A DNA stretch of 64,000 bases from Suilimivivens sp964614185 (GTDB taxonomy: Bacteria > Bacillota > Clostridia > Lachnospirales > Lachnospiraceae). The notes below the pieces were generated by a model. It ran no database searches. It had not been told where the DNA came from and was given only the letters and a program-made list of their open reading frames with translations. Below are positions 8,539 to 16,625 of the stretch, piece by piece; the first letter of the stretch is position 1, and each line of letters opens with the position of its first letter. The translations under genes were made by a program, and so were the position numbers. The stretch lies in the NCBI GenBank assembly GCA_964614185.1, contig CAZTKJ010000004.1, positions 1 to 64,000 on the forward strand, written 5' to 3'.

Positions 8539-8567
8539 TTGACTTTTTTATATGATATTGATAAAAT
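8539..8567 (+). promoter_or_regulatory. internal sigma-A promoter upstream of the second small subunit
   Basis: TTGACT (8539-8544) and TAAAAT (8562-8567) are separated by exactly 17 bp. The predicted start near 8574 leaves a leader of about 23 bases before the GTG at 8597, so the second small subunit and ilvC could be transcribed independently of ilvB. Confidence 0.55.
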
Positions 8568-8596
8568 AATTGTTAAATGTTAAGGAGGAATCTCAG

Positions 8597-9094
8597 GTGC
8601 GTAGAAAAGTATTTCAGCTTTTGGTAGATAATACTTCCGGTGTACTCAGTCGTATTTCCGGCTTGTTTTCCAGACGTGGTTACAACATAGAAAGTATTAC
8701 AGCAGGTGTGACTGCAGACCCTCGTTTTACAAGGATTACCATTGTTACCTCAGGTGATGACGAAATTCTGGATCAGATTGAAAAGCAGGTATCAAAGCTT
8801 GTAGATGTGCGCGATATTAAGGAATTACAGCCTGATAGCAGCGTATACAGGGAGTTGGCGCTGATTAAAGTTCGGACAAACAATGAACAACGTCAGGGAG
8901 TCATAGCTGTGGCGGATATTTTCAGGGCCAAGATTATAGATGTGGCTTCAGACAGTCTGATCATTGAGCTTACGGGAAATCAGGCAAAGATAGAAGCGTT
9001 TATCAATCTGCTGGATGGATATGAAATACTGGAACTTGCCAGAACCGGAATTGCCGGTTTAGGGCGTGGTACAGAGAATGTTACCTACTTATAA
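8597..9094 (+). CDS. ilvH: acetolactate synthase small (regulatory) subunit, second copy
   Basis: The 165-residue protein has an ACT domain (VFQLLVDNTSGVLSRISGLFSRRGYNIESI) and the IlvH C-terminal domain ending LARTGIAGLGRG. The start is GTG at 8597 because AAGGAGG sits 8 bases upstream; an in-frame TTG at 8570 lies before that site and overlaps the promoter. It is the more canonical of the two adjacent small subunits. A promoter just upstream and 18 bases to ilvC suggest an ilvH-ilvC unit. Both copies could associate with the one IlvB seen here, or this one could serve a catalytic subunit elsewhere. Confidence 0.88.
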   Translation: MRRKVFQLLVDNTSGVLSRISGLFSRRGYNIESITAGVTADPRFTRITIVTSGDDEILDQIEKQVSKLVDVRDIKELQPDSSVYRELALIKVRTNNEQRQGVIAVADIFRAKIIDVASDSLIIELTGNQAKIEAFINLLDGYEILELARTGIAGLGRGTENVTYL

Positions 9095-9112
9095 AAAGGA
9101 AGGAGTTTAGAA

Positions 9113-10132
9113 ATGGCAAATATTTATTATCAGGAAGATTGTAATCTCTCTTTACTGGAGGGTAAGACAATCGCAGTTATCGGTTATGGAAGTCAGGGAC
9201 ATGCACATGCATTAAATGCAAAGGAATCAGGATGTCATGTAATTATTGGTCTTTATGAAGGCTCTAAATCATGGGCAAAAGCAGAGGCTCAGGGATTTGA
9301 GGTATATACAGCGGCAGAAGCAGCTAAAAAGGCAGATATTATTATGATCCTTATCAATGATGAATTACAGGCATCTATGTACAAAAAGGACATTGAGCCT
9401 AATTTGGAAGAAGGCAATATGTTAATGTTTGCCCATGGCTTCAATATTCACTTTAATCAGATTGTTCCGCCTAAGAATGTAGATGTTACCATGATTGCTC
9501 CTAAAGGTCCCGGACATACAGTAAGAAGTGAATATCAGGCAGGTAAGGGAGTTCCCTGTCTTGTTGCCGTACATCAGGATGCAACCGGTAAAGCCCTTGA
9601 CAAAGCCCTTGCTTATGCACTGGCAATCGGAGGAGCAAGAGCAGGTGTGCTTGAAACAACTTTCCGTACAGAGACAGAAACTGACTTATTTGGTGAGCAG
9701 GCAGTTCTTTGCGGCGGTGTATGCGCATTGATGCAGGCTGGTTTTGAAACATTGACAGAAGCTGGTTATGATCCCAGAAATGCATATTTTGAATGTATTC
9801 ATGAAATGAAGCTGATTGTAGATTTGATTTATCAGTCAGGTTTTGAAGGAATGAGATATTCGATTTCCAATACTGCAGAATATGGTGATTACATTACAGG
9901 TCCTAAGATTATTACAGATGAGACCAAGAAGACCATGAAGAAGATCTTAAAAGATATCCAGGATGGTTCTTTTGCAAAAGAATTCCTGTTGGATATGTCG
10001 GCTGCAGGCGGACAGGCTCATTTCAAAGCGATGAGAAAGTTAGCCACAGAACATCCGGCAGAGCAGGTAGGTAAGGAAATCCGTAAGCTGTATAGCTGGA
10101 ATAATGAAAGCGACAAGCTGATCAATAATTAA
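9113..10132 (+). CDS. ilvC: ketol-acid reductoisomerase (class I)
   Basis: This 339-residue, Mg-dependent enzyme rearranges and reduces acetolactate or acetohydroxybutyrate. The Rossmann fold has GYGSQGHAHALN (about residues 24-35). The catalytic region includes AHGFNIHF and the metal-binding TDLFGEQAVLCGG segment; the knotted helical C-terminal domain follows. The length is that of short class I enzymes. The cofactor-specificity loop reads GLYEGSKSW, with tyrosine and glutamate where NADPH enzymes usually have an arginine. AAGGAGG precedes the ATG. It closes the ilv group and ends at a strong terminator. Confidence 0.95.
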   Translation: MANIYYQEDCNLSLLEGKTIAVIGYGSQGHAHALNAKESGCHVIIGLYEGSKSWAKAEAQGFEVYTAAEAAKKADIIMILINDELQASMYKKDIEPNLEEGNMLMFAHGFNIHFNQIVPPKNVDVTMIAPKGPGHTVRSEYQAGKGVPCLVAVHQDATGKALDKALAYALAIGGARAGVLETTFRTETETDLFGEQAVLCGGVCALMQAGFETLTEAGYDPRNAYFECIHEMKLIVDLIYQSGFEGMRYSISNTAEYGDYITGPKIITDETKKTMKKILKDIQDGSFAKEFLLDMSAAGGQAHFKAMRKLATEHPAEQVGKEIRKLYSWNNESDKLINN

Positions 10133-10151
10133 TTATATAAAAAACAACGGA

Positions 10152-10170
10152 CGTCACGCTTTGCGAGACG
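10152..10170 (+). other. GC-rich hairpin in the 3' UTR of ilvC
   Basis: CGTC-A-CGC and GCG-A-GACG pair around a TTT loop with one internal A-A mismatch. There is no T-run after it; the actual terminator follows at 10181. It may stabilise the ilvC mRNA end. Confidence 0.4.
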
Positions 10171-10180
10171 CCCTTATGTT

Positions 10181-10213
10181 AAAAAAGAATCCCATTTGTG
10201 GGATTCTTTTTTT
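10181..10213. terminator. bidirectional rho-independent terminator after ilvC
   Basis: A 14-bp stem (10181-10194 with 10199-10212) contains GAATCCCA and TGGGATTC, with A- and T-runs on either side. It serves ilvC and the convergent lipoprotein gene. Confidence 0.9.
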
Positions 10214-10222
10214 ATCTTGCGC

Positions 10223-10819
10223 CTATTTTGCTTCATAGATACAATGATCTAAAAATGGGATTATAATGGTTCTTAAGTCTTCCTGAAAATGTTCCTGACA
10301 TGTCAGTTCAATACATATTGCATTGTTATCAAAAACACCAAAAACCGATATTCCCCGCTCGTATGGATTATCAGCTCCGCTGAACTGATAAGAGAGCATA
10401 GTGTAGTCCTGGCCATTGCATGTGATTTCTTCCTCCGTTAAGATATCATAATTAGTTCTTCCGGCGGCAAGCCATTTGTTCATATTTGTAAGAGCCTGAT
10501 CGGCGCTGGGATATTCGCCAAGTAAAAGATAGAGATGAGCATCGTATAAATCCACTGTATCACCGTCACTGTTTTCAAAGGATGTGGGATCGCCTATTGT
10601 CCAGGTTGCATAGTACAGTCCTTCGGCGGACAGGGTATCCCGGTTTTCCAAAAGGGTTAGGCGATTATCCGAATTGTTGATCGTCAGATCATGGCCGATT
10701 TTCACATAACCTGAATCAGACCACGTATCCTCCAAAGGCTCCGGTTCTGACAGACTCTGAGAACAGCCTGTTAAAAGCAGAGATAAACAGAAAATACAGA
10801 TTAAGAATTTTAGATTCAT
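10223..10819 (-). CDS. predicted lipoprotein linked to the LacI operon
   Basis: This 198-residue protein has a signal peptide and lipobox LLTGC (cysteine near residue 19), so it should be a surface lipoprotein. The mature part is acidic and has no recognised catalytic motif; aromatic and strand-like stretches such as YYATWTIGD and YTMLSYQFSG suggest a compact beta-rich fold. GGAGAGGTG precedes its ATG. It is the last of three minus-strand genes (LacI, membrane protein, lipoprotein) separated by short gaps, so it is probably co-transcribed with the sugar regulator. The role is unknown. Confidence 0.75.
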   Translation of the reverse strand: MNLKFLICIFCLSLLLTGCSQSLSEPEPLEDTWSDSGYVKIGHDLTINNSDNRLTLLENRDTLSAEGLYYATWTIGDPTSFENSDGDTVDLYDAHLYLLLGEYPSADQALTNMNKWLAAGRTNYDILTEEEITCNGQDYTMLSYQFSGADNPYERGISVFGVFDNNAICIELTCQEHFQEDLRTIIIPFLDHCIYEAK

Positions 10820-10845
10820 AAAAACACCTCTCCATAATAATAGAA

Positions 10846-11613
10846 TTACTGGTTATCCGGCACTGGCAAAGAACTATGGCAGATAACATCCCAAAGCTCG
10901 CTGCATTTATCAGCATGGAGTGTTATCTTGTCAGTGAAAAAACATCTCCTTCCAATATAAAGGGATGACAGGAGCTCTTGGTTGCTTCCGGATACTTGTT
11001 CACCGAGAATTATAGCGGAATATGTTCCAAGGTCTGTTTCAGACAGAATAGAGCAGTCAGACCATGCAATGACTTTATCCTTTGCGGAGTAATCATCATC
11101 ATCCGGACAGCTTCCGTCAGAAGACGCAAGGAGCTGGTACTTCTGCTGGAAAAGTTCAGGATTATCCATTATGAAAAAATAGCTGTCACAGTTGGAAATA
11201 TCACTGATTAGGGAAATTTCGGATGCATATTCATAGTAAGCAGTATCTGCATCACCATTTGGAGAGCCGTTCACATATTGATTAATGCGGACAAGGATTT
11301 CCCCGTCATTGTTAAAATCTGAAGCAATGGAGGCAAAAGCCTTTTCAAGCGATGATACGGTATCTTCAGGCAGTAGGGTATTTCCAATATATGCAATCTG
11401 GAGATCCGGAGTTTTAGTCCATAATCCCAATGCGCTGCCAATAAGATTGATCATAATTCCAAGAAGGATAATGCCGCAGATTAAATACCATTTGTAATAA
11501 TACCACCAGTTTTTCCACTTTTTTCTTTTTTGCTCTGTGGGGGATTCGATACTTATATCCGGAGGTGCTGTTTCCTTTATAGCTTCCTGATTTTCAAAAT
11601 TACCTATTCGCAT
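10846..11613 (-). CDS. single-pass membrane protein of unknown function
   Basis: The protein has 255 residues. A charged N-terminus of about 40 residues ends in KRKKWKNWWYYYKWY, then one membrane helix (about 43-65), then an extracellular domain of about 190 residues. The aromatic-basic stretch before the helix implies a cytoplasmic N-terminus. Cysteines are present in the outer domain (SNCDSY, GSCPDDDD, SDCSIL, RRCFF, DKCSELWDVICH). The start lies 3 bases after the LacI stop codon and its AGGAG ribosome site overlaps that stop, so translation is coupled to the regulator. I recognise no family; a sensor or envelope factor is possible. Confidence 0.75.
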   Translation of the reverse strand: MRIGNFENQEAIKETAPPDISIESPTEQKRKKWKNWWYYYKWYLICGIILLGIMINLIGSALGLWTKTPDLQIAYIGNTLLPEDTVSSLEKAFASIASDFNNDGEILVRINQYVNGSPNGDADTAYYEYASEISLISDISNCDSYFFIMDNPELFQQKYQLLASSDGSCPDDDDYSAKDKVIAWSDCSILSETDLGTYSAIILGEQVSGSNQELLSSLYIGRRCFFTDKITLHADKCSELWDVICHSSLPVPDNQ

Positions 11614-11616
11614 AAG

Positions 11617-12624
11617 TTACTCCTGTTTGTTTATCTGTTCAGATGTAGTTTTGCCATATGCATAAGAGACAGGAAGGCAGACCAAAGGAGGCTTCGCTAT
11701 CATATTTTCCTGAAGAAGAAGCTCAACACACATTTCTGCAATTTCCGGTATAGGCTGTACAATAGTGGAACAGATATAATCTTTGTTTCCGAAGCGGCGT
11801 GTACCGTCAAAACCAATAACCTGGACATCTTCAGGAACTCTTTGCCCCAACTGTAAAAGTACATTGATAATGGAACAGGCAAGATCGTCTGTAACACAGA
11901 AGATTCCGTCAAAAGACAGCTTTCCGTTATAAATATGTTTCAAAAGAAATTTTTCAAACTCTTCAAAAGGCTCACCATCATTTAAGATCTTCATTTCATA
12001 ATTCAGTCCTCGTGAGAGGCAGCCATTTTCAAATCCGGCTTTCCGCTTATTGGGTTCATTAGTTAAAGAAGAGCCTGTTCTGAGAAAAGCTACGTTTTTA
12101 CATCCCAAATCTGCAAGCTTTTCGGCAGCAAGCTGTCCTCCGGCAAAATTATCGCTTGCAACACAGGGGATTTTAGGCCCCATGGAGCGGTCAATAGCAA
12201 TAAAGGGCGTACTTTCATCAACTATAAGATTAGGATTATAAGTTAAGCCGATAATTCCGTCAACCATGTTCTTTTGTGCCATTTTTACATATTCCTGCTC
12301 AAGTCCCGAATCATAATCTGTGGAGCAAAGAAGCATACGGTATTTGCGTTTTAAAAGCGCGATGTTGATATGATAGGCTAAAGAAGCAAAAAAGGGTGTT
12401 ATGGTGTTGGGAATCAGAAGAGCAACTGTATATGTTTTATTGGCTTTCAGCCCCTGTGCATAACTGTTGACCTGATAATTCAGTTTTTGAATGGCTTCTT
12501 CTACACGGATCCGGTATGATTCACCAACAGGCAGACCATTTACAACTTTGGATACAGTGCCTAAGGCTACACCGGCTTCTTGAGCCACATCTTTCATTGT
12601 GGGAGTAGAATTTTCTCTTCTCAT
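11617..12624 (-). CDS. LacI-family transcriptional regulator of the fructan cassette
   Basis: This 335-residue regulator has the LacI helix-turn-helix at about residues 9-30 (TMKDVAQEAGVALGTVSKVVNG), the hinge with YAQGLKANKTYTVALLIPN, and a periplasmic-binding-protein-like effector domain to the C-terminus. It is divergent from the ABC transporter/GH32/fructokinase operon and should control it in response to a fructose-containing sugar or phosphate. Two LacI-type operators lie in the divergent region, one near its own promoter, consistent with autoregulation. It is followed without a gap by two envelope-protein genes on the same strand. Confidence 0.9.
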   Translation of the reverse strand: MRRENSTPTMKDVAQEAGVALGTVSKVVNGLPVGESYRIRVEEAIQKLNYQVNSYAQGLKANKTYTVALLIPNTITPFFASLAYHINIALLKRKYRMLLCSTDYDSGLEQEYVKMAQKNMVDGIIGLTYNPNLIVDESTPFIAIDRSMGPKIPCVASDNFAGGQLAAEKLADLGCKNVAFLRTGSSLTNEPNKRKAGFENGCLSRGLNYEMKILNDGEPFEEFEKFLLKHIYNGKLSFDGIFCVTDDLACSIINVLLQLGQRVPEDVQVIGFDGTRRFGNKDYICSTIVQPIPEIAEMCVELLLQENMIAKPPLVCLPVSYAYGKTTSEQINKQE

Positions 12625-12736
12625 GTGAACCTCTTTAGGTGTGATTTTGTGAAAATATAAAATATTTCATGAAAATATTCTAAATCATTAAAAATTCATC
12701 TGCATAATTTGAAATAAAATAGCTTTTTGTTTAATG

Positions 12737-12765
12737 ATTATAATGCATTATAAGTATATTGTAAA
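12737..12765 (-). promoter_or_regulatory. sigma-A promoter for the LacI-type regulator operon
   Basis: Read on the minus strand: TTTACA (12765-12760), a 17-bp spacer, then a perfect TATAAT (12742-12737). The predicted start is near 12730, about 105 bases before the regulator ATG. Confidence 0.6.
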
Positions 12766-12784
12766 GTGATTATAACGAATAGAA

Positions 12785-12794
12785 TGAAACGTTA
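12785..12794. promoter_or_regulatory. LacI-type operator, upstream copy
   Basis: TGAAACGTTA is centred on AACGTT and matches the TGAAACGTTTCA type of operator bound by sucrose/raffinose-class LacI regulators. It lies about 20 bp upstream of the -35 box of the regulator promoter and about 100 bp upstream of the sugar-operon -35 box. Confidence 0.55.
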
Positions 12795-12893
12795 CACATT
12801 TAAATGAAATGATATAATATACAAAATGCACAATTTGATTTGTTTACAATGAACAAAAATTACAAAATATTACATCTAAATATTAAAGTTATA

Positions 12894-12922
12894 TTGACTT
12901 TATTAATAAAGAGTGATAAATT
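12894..12922 (+). promoter_or_regulatory. sigma-A promoter of the fructan operon
   Basis: TTGACT (12894-12899), a 17-bp spacer and an extended -10 element TGATAAATT with -10 at 12917-12922. The predicted start near 12929 places the downstream operator at about +11 to +20, a classical repression position. Confidence 0.55.
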
Positions 12923-12938
12923 TATAAATAAATAGAAA

Positions 12939-12948
12939 TAACGTTTCA
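12939..12948. promoter_or_regulatory. LacI-type operator, downstream copy
   Basis: TAACGTTTCA is the exact reverse complement of the upstream copy (12785-12794); the centres are 152 bp apart. It lies immediately downstream of the predicted sugar-operon start, so a bound repressor would block initiation, possibly with looping to the other site. Confidence 0.6.
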
Positions 12949-13040
12949 CGAATGGCGCGCATCGTAAACAAAAGGTAATTAAAATTTTATTTCAGATTGG
13001 CATTTAAATTTGAAATGTCTATCAGGAAAGGAGAAAAGAT

Positions 13041-13982
13041 ATGAGTAAGAGCAAGTCGGCTGTTTTACCTCCGGCAATGAGAACGGAAAGACCGCTGAAA
13101 AAACGCATACTGGACAATTGGCAGTTATACGCAATGCTGCTGGTTCCTATTGTGCTGACCATTGTTTATAAGTACATACCCATGTATGGCATACAGATTG
13201 CTTTTCGGGATTATAAGGCAAGCCGGGGATTTATAGGAAGTGAATGGGTTGGACTGGAATGGTTCCAGCGGTTCTTTAGTGCACCGACCTTTGGCCGAAT
13301 GATCAAGAATACGATACTCTTAAGTTTTTACAGTCTTCTGTGGAGTTTTCCCATTCCCATCATTCTGGCATTGATGTTGAACCAGATGAGATTTCAACGT
13401 TTTAAGAGGGTTACCCAGACAGTACTTTATGCACCGCATTTTATTTCTACAATGGTTATCTGTGGTATGATCCGTATTTTCTTAAGTCCTTCCGGCGGTT
13501 TGATCAACCTGATTGCAGGAACTTCCGTTGACTTTTTGACAGAATCAGCGGCATTTAGAACCATTTATATTGCATCAGGAATCTGGCAGGATGCAGGTTG
13601 GGGAATCATTGTTTATATGGCAACTCTGTCAAATGTAGATACTTCTCTCTATGAGGCAGCAAAGGTGGATGGAGCGTCGCTGTTCCAGAGAATCCTCCAT
13701 ATTGATATTCCGGCATTGACATCTATCATGGTTCTTAATCTGATCATGAGTGCAGGCGGCTTGATGAACGTAGGGTTTGAAAAAGTATGGCTTTTACAGA
13801 CAGAATTAAATAAAGCTACCAGTGATGTTATAGCTGTTTATGTGTACCAACAGGGTATTGAAAATGCAAAATACAGTTATTCCACAGCGGTGGGACTGTT
13901 TAATACGGCAATCAATATTATTTTGCTGATTGTGGTTAATAAGATAGCAGGTAAGATATCCGAAGACACAAGCTTTATATAG
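13041..13982 (+). CDS. sugar ABC transporter permease (LplB type)
   Basis: This 313-residue permease has about six membrane helices and the cytoplasmic EAA loop (YEAAKVDGASLFQRILHIDIPAL, about residues 205-227) that contacts the ATPase. It belongs to the LplB-like branch of binding-protein-dependent permeases for oligosaccharides; YIPMYGIQIAFRDYK near the N-terminus is typical. AGGAG precedes the ATG. The partner permease starts 10 bases downstream. No ATPase is encoded in the operon, so a shared MsmX-type ATPase is likely. Confidence 0.9.
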   Translation: MSKSKSAVLPPAMRTERPLKKRILDNWQLYAMLLVPIVLTIVYKYIPMYGIQIAFRDYKASRGFIGSEWVGLEWFQRFFSAPTFGRMIKNTILLSFYSLLWSFPIPIILALMLNQMRFQRFKRVTQTVLYAPHFISTMVICGMIRIFLSPSGGLINLIAGTSVDFLTESAAFRTIYIASGIWQDAGWGIIVYMATLSNVDTSLYEAAKVDGASLFQRILHIDIPALTSIMVLNLIMSAGGLMNVGFEKVWLLQTELNKATSDVIAVYVYQQGIENAKYSYSTAVGLFNTAINIILLIVVNKIAGKISEDTSFI

Positions 13983-13992
13983 GAGGTGCGTT

Positions 13993-14901
13993 ATGAATGC
14001 TAAAACAAAATCCGGAAAGTTATCAGGCTTTTCTGAAAAAACCAGCGATATCATCCTGGTTGTAATCTGTGCCGTCATTCTGTTTGTGGTGGCGTATCCG
14101 TTATACTATGTGCTGATTGCTTCCGTATCCAATCCCTATGATGTATACGCAGGCAAAACCTTCCTTTTACCCAGCCAGTTTACTTTGGACGGTTATAAAT
14201 CTGTGTTTGCAGATCCAAGCATACTGACAGGTTTGTTAAACAGCTTTAAATACACAATTATCGGTACAGTCTTTTCAGTGGTTGTGTTATATCTTTGCGC
14301 ATATCCTTTGAGTGTAAAGGATCTTCCGGGAAGAAAGTTTATCAGTATTTTCTTTATCATCACCATGTATTTTGGCGGTGGTATGGTTCCTACTTATCTG
14401 ATTGTTAAGCAGACAGGACTGATTAACAATATGTGGGCGCTTTTCCTTCCGGGAGGTGTGGCAGTTGGAAATATGATCATTGTCAGAAATTTCTTTGAAA
14501 ATAGTATTCCAAAGGAAATGATAGAAGCGGCAGAAATTGACGGCGCTTCCAAATGGACTACATTTATTCGTATCGTAGTGCCCTTAAGCCGTTCCATTAT
14601 GGCAGTTATGGTTGTATTCAGTATGGTAGCTTACTGGAATGATTGGTTTACATCCATGATTTATCTGCCGTCACCTGAAAAAGCTCCGCTGCCTCTTGTT
14701 CTGCGCAATATTCTGATCAAGAGTTCTGCCAGTGCCAGCCAGGCAAGTACCATATCCGGCGGATTTGCCGAATTAAATAAAATGACAGAGATGATCAAGT
14801 TTTCATCCATCATCATAGCGGCTCTGCCGATGCTGATTATTTATCCGTTTGTACAAAAATACTTTGAAAAAGGCTTTATGGCCGGTGCGGTGAAAGGCTG
14901 A
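13993..14901 (+). CDS. sugar ABC transporter permease (LplC/YtcP type)
   Basis: This 302-residue protein has six predicted helices and an EAA loop (IEAAEIDGASKWTTFIRIVVPL, about residues 177-198). It is the second half of a heterodimeric importer channel. The N-terminal VVAYPLYYVLIASVSNP and the C-terminal IIYPFVQKYFEKGFMAGAVKG are hallmark sequences of the YtcP/LplC family. It has an AGGAGG ribosome site. It pairs with the permease just upstream and the lipoprotein binding protein just downstream. Confidence 0.9.
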   Translation: MNAKTKSGKLSGFSEKTSDIILVVICAVILFVVAYPLYYVLIASVSNPYDVYAGKTFLLPSQFTLDGYKSVFADPSILTGLLNSFKYTIIGTVFSVVVLYLCAYPLSVKDLPGRKFISIFFIITMYFGGGMVPTYLIVKQTGLINNMWALFLPGGVAVGNMIIVRNFFENSIPKEMIEAAEIDGASKWTTFIRIVVPLSRSIMAVMVVFSMVAYWNDWFTSMIYLPSPEKAPLPLVLRNILIKSSASASQASTISGGFAELNKMTEMIKFSSIIIAALPMLIIYPFVQKYFEKGFMAGAVKG

Positions 14902-14917
14902 TTTCAGAAAGGAAGAT

Positions 14918-16606
14918 ATGATGAGAAAGTTGAAAGAATGCAATTATGGCAAGAAATTTACGGCATGCATGCTTGTGGCAGGGTTGTTATTGTCGGTAAC
15001 AGCATGTGGAAATAAGGATTACGGACATCACGAAAAGGGTGTTGCCAACACAGATACTTCTCAGACAGAATTTGCAATCATGGGTGGGCAGGGTGCCCTT
15101 AGTCCGGGGTATACGGATAATGTGGTTTTAAATCAGCTTCAGGCGGACGCAGGAATTCATATTGACTGGACCACTATGAGCGAGTCTTTAGGTGAGCAGG
15201 TAAATATCCGTATTGCAGGCGATGAGCTTCCGGATGCCTTTATGGGAGTTGGATTTAGCAACTATGACATAGCCAGATATGGGGATGACGGAACATTTAT
15301 TGACCTGACTCCGTATTTGACAGAAGAGTATATGCCAAACTTAAGTAAAATTTTGGAAGAAAATCCGGATATCCGCAGTGCTATTACCATGGATGATGGG
15401 TATATTTACGGTCTCCCGGCAGGAGAGCGTATGGGAACTGCAGGTATTGGAGCGCCGGAGGATTATAGTATTTTTTCCATTCCTCAGTATTCGATGATCA
15501 ACAAAGCATGGCTGGATGATCTGGGACTGGAAATACCTACCACACTGGATGAACTTCATGATGTTCTGAAGGCTTTTAAAGACAATGACATGAGCGCCAA
15601 GTATTATGGAAACGCTCCGGGAAGCACAATCCCTATGAGTACCGGCTTTGATGAATGGTGCTGGGGACAGAATATCTTCTATGCAGGTTTCGGATTTACA
15701 AACTGGCCTGCCGATGTATGTAATGATTTGGTGCTTCATGGAGACGGTACAGTGGAGTTTATATGTGTAACGGATGCGTATAGGAAGGCAGTTACTTATT
15801 TCCATGACTGGTATGCAGAAGGCCTGATGGATATTGAGATGTTCAGCCAGGATTCTACACAGTTGATTTCCAAATGTTCGCAAGGGTACGTTGGTGTTTC
15901 AACCTGGTGGTACATTGAAGAATTGATGGGTGATTATGCTGATGATTACGTCTTTCTGCCTGTTCTTGACGGACCTGACGGCACTCACAATGTGACGGTG
16001 CGTACCGGTGGCGGAATCAACAGCGGTCAGCTTAATATTACTAAAGCTTGCAAAAGTCCGGCAAATCTTTTAAAATTCTATGATATGTGGTATGATCCGG
16101 AAATCGTTATGCAGCTTCAATATGGACCGATTGGCGTATACTTTAACGAGCAGGATGAAAATGGAGTATGGCTGAGTATTTCAGATGAGGAAAGCCGGGA
16201 AAAATATGGAAAAGGCTCAGGTGAGCTCAAGGGTGAGCTGGAAGTGAGCGGACCGAAGCTGATCCTCAGCGACTATTATCAGACCACCTTTAAGATGGAG
16301 GATCGTGCAATTGAACGTTTGACAGATTTGTATGATTTCTGGATGCCATATGTGAGTGACACGGCATTTTTCCCGGTGGACTGCGTATATACCAGCAGGG
16401 AGTTGGATGATATCGACTGGTATAAGCCCGGTTTTGAGAGTGCTGTAGCAGAACAGGAAGGACTTTGGATCAAGAACGGCGGTCCTACAGATGAAGAATG
16501 GGAAAGTTATATTAAACATTTGAGAGATAAATGTGGCATGGATAAGCTTTTGGCTGTGTATCAGGCAGCATATGACCGATATTCAGGTAAGGTAAGCGCC
16601 GAATAG
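14918..16606 (+). CDS. extracellular sugar-binding lipoprotein of the ABC importer (LplA-like)
   Basis: The 562-residue protein has a signal peptide and lipobox SVTAC (cysteine at residue 30). The mature protein is a large substrate-binding protein of the LplA class that accompanies LplB/LplC permeases; the region NQLQADAGIHIDW...EQVNIRIAGDELPDAF is characteristic. It should capture the oligosaccharide at the cell surface. Two ATGs stand in tandem; the first is used here. Linkage to a cytoplasmic GH32 enzyme and a fructokinase points to a short fructan or sucrose-type ligand, which is inference. Confidence 0.9.
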   Translation: MMRKLKECNYGKKFTACMLVAGLLLSVTACGNKDYGHHEKGVANTDTSQTEFAIMGGQGALSPGYTDNVVLNQLQADAGIHIDWTTMSESLGEQVNIRIAGDELPDAFMGVGFSNYDIARYGDDGTFIDLTPYLTEEYMPNLSKILEENPDIRSAITMDDGYIYGLPAGERMGTAGIGAPEDYSIFSIPQYSMINKAWLDDLGLEIPTTLDELHDVLKAFKDNDMSAKYYGNAPGSTIPMSTGFDEWCWGQNIFYAGFGFTNWPADVCNDLVLHGDGTVEFICVTDAYRKAVTYFHDWYAEGLMDIEMFSQDSTQLISKCSQGYVGVSTWWYIEELMGDYADDYVFLPVLDGPDGTHNVTVRTGGGINSGQLNITKACKSPANLLKFYDMWYDPEIVMQLQYGPIGVYFNEQDENGVWLSISDEESREKYGKGSGELKGELEVSGPKLILSDYYQTTFKMEDRAIERLTDLYDFWMPYVSDTAFFPVDCVYTSRELDDIDWYKPGFESAVAEQEGLWIKNGGPTDEEWESYIKHLRDKCGMDKLLAVYQAAYDRYSGKVSAE

Positions 16607-16625
16607 TGAAAGGCAGGAAGAATTT

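Larger units (their letters stand above)
12625..13040. other. A+T-rich divergent control region between lacI-type regulator and sugar operon
   Basis: These 416 bp contain no gene. They hold a minus-strand promoter (12737-12765), a plus-strand promoter (12894-12922), two inverted LacI-type operators (12785-12794 and 12939-12948) and a short palindrome TTTCATGAAA at 12665-12674 in the regulator leader. The rest is very A+T rich with no recognisable riboswitch. The sugar operon leader downstream of the promoter is about 110 bases. Confidence 0.7.

Noticed and set aside
10152..10212. Tandem hairpins after ilvC as a possible small RNA or attachment site
   Set aside because: The second is an ordinary terminator and the first has no T-run or repeated copy; no integrase or transposase is nearby.
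12665..12674. Palindrome TTTCATGAAA in the leader of the LacI-type gene
   Set aside because: Ten-base A+T-rich palindromes are expected by chance in this very A+T-rich region, and no second copy was seen.
12780..12800. Possible CcpA catabolite-response (cre) site near the LacI operator
   Set aside because: The spacing around the central CG is one base short of the cre consensus, while the sequence fits a LacI-type TGAAACGTTTCA operator and has an inverted twin at 12939.
15341..15883. Open frame of 180 codons on the minus strand opposite the sugar-binding lipoprotein gene
   Set aside because: Antisense shadow of a clear coding gene; no motif and no ribosome site.
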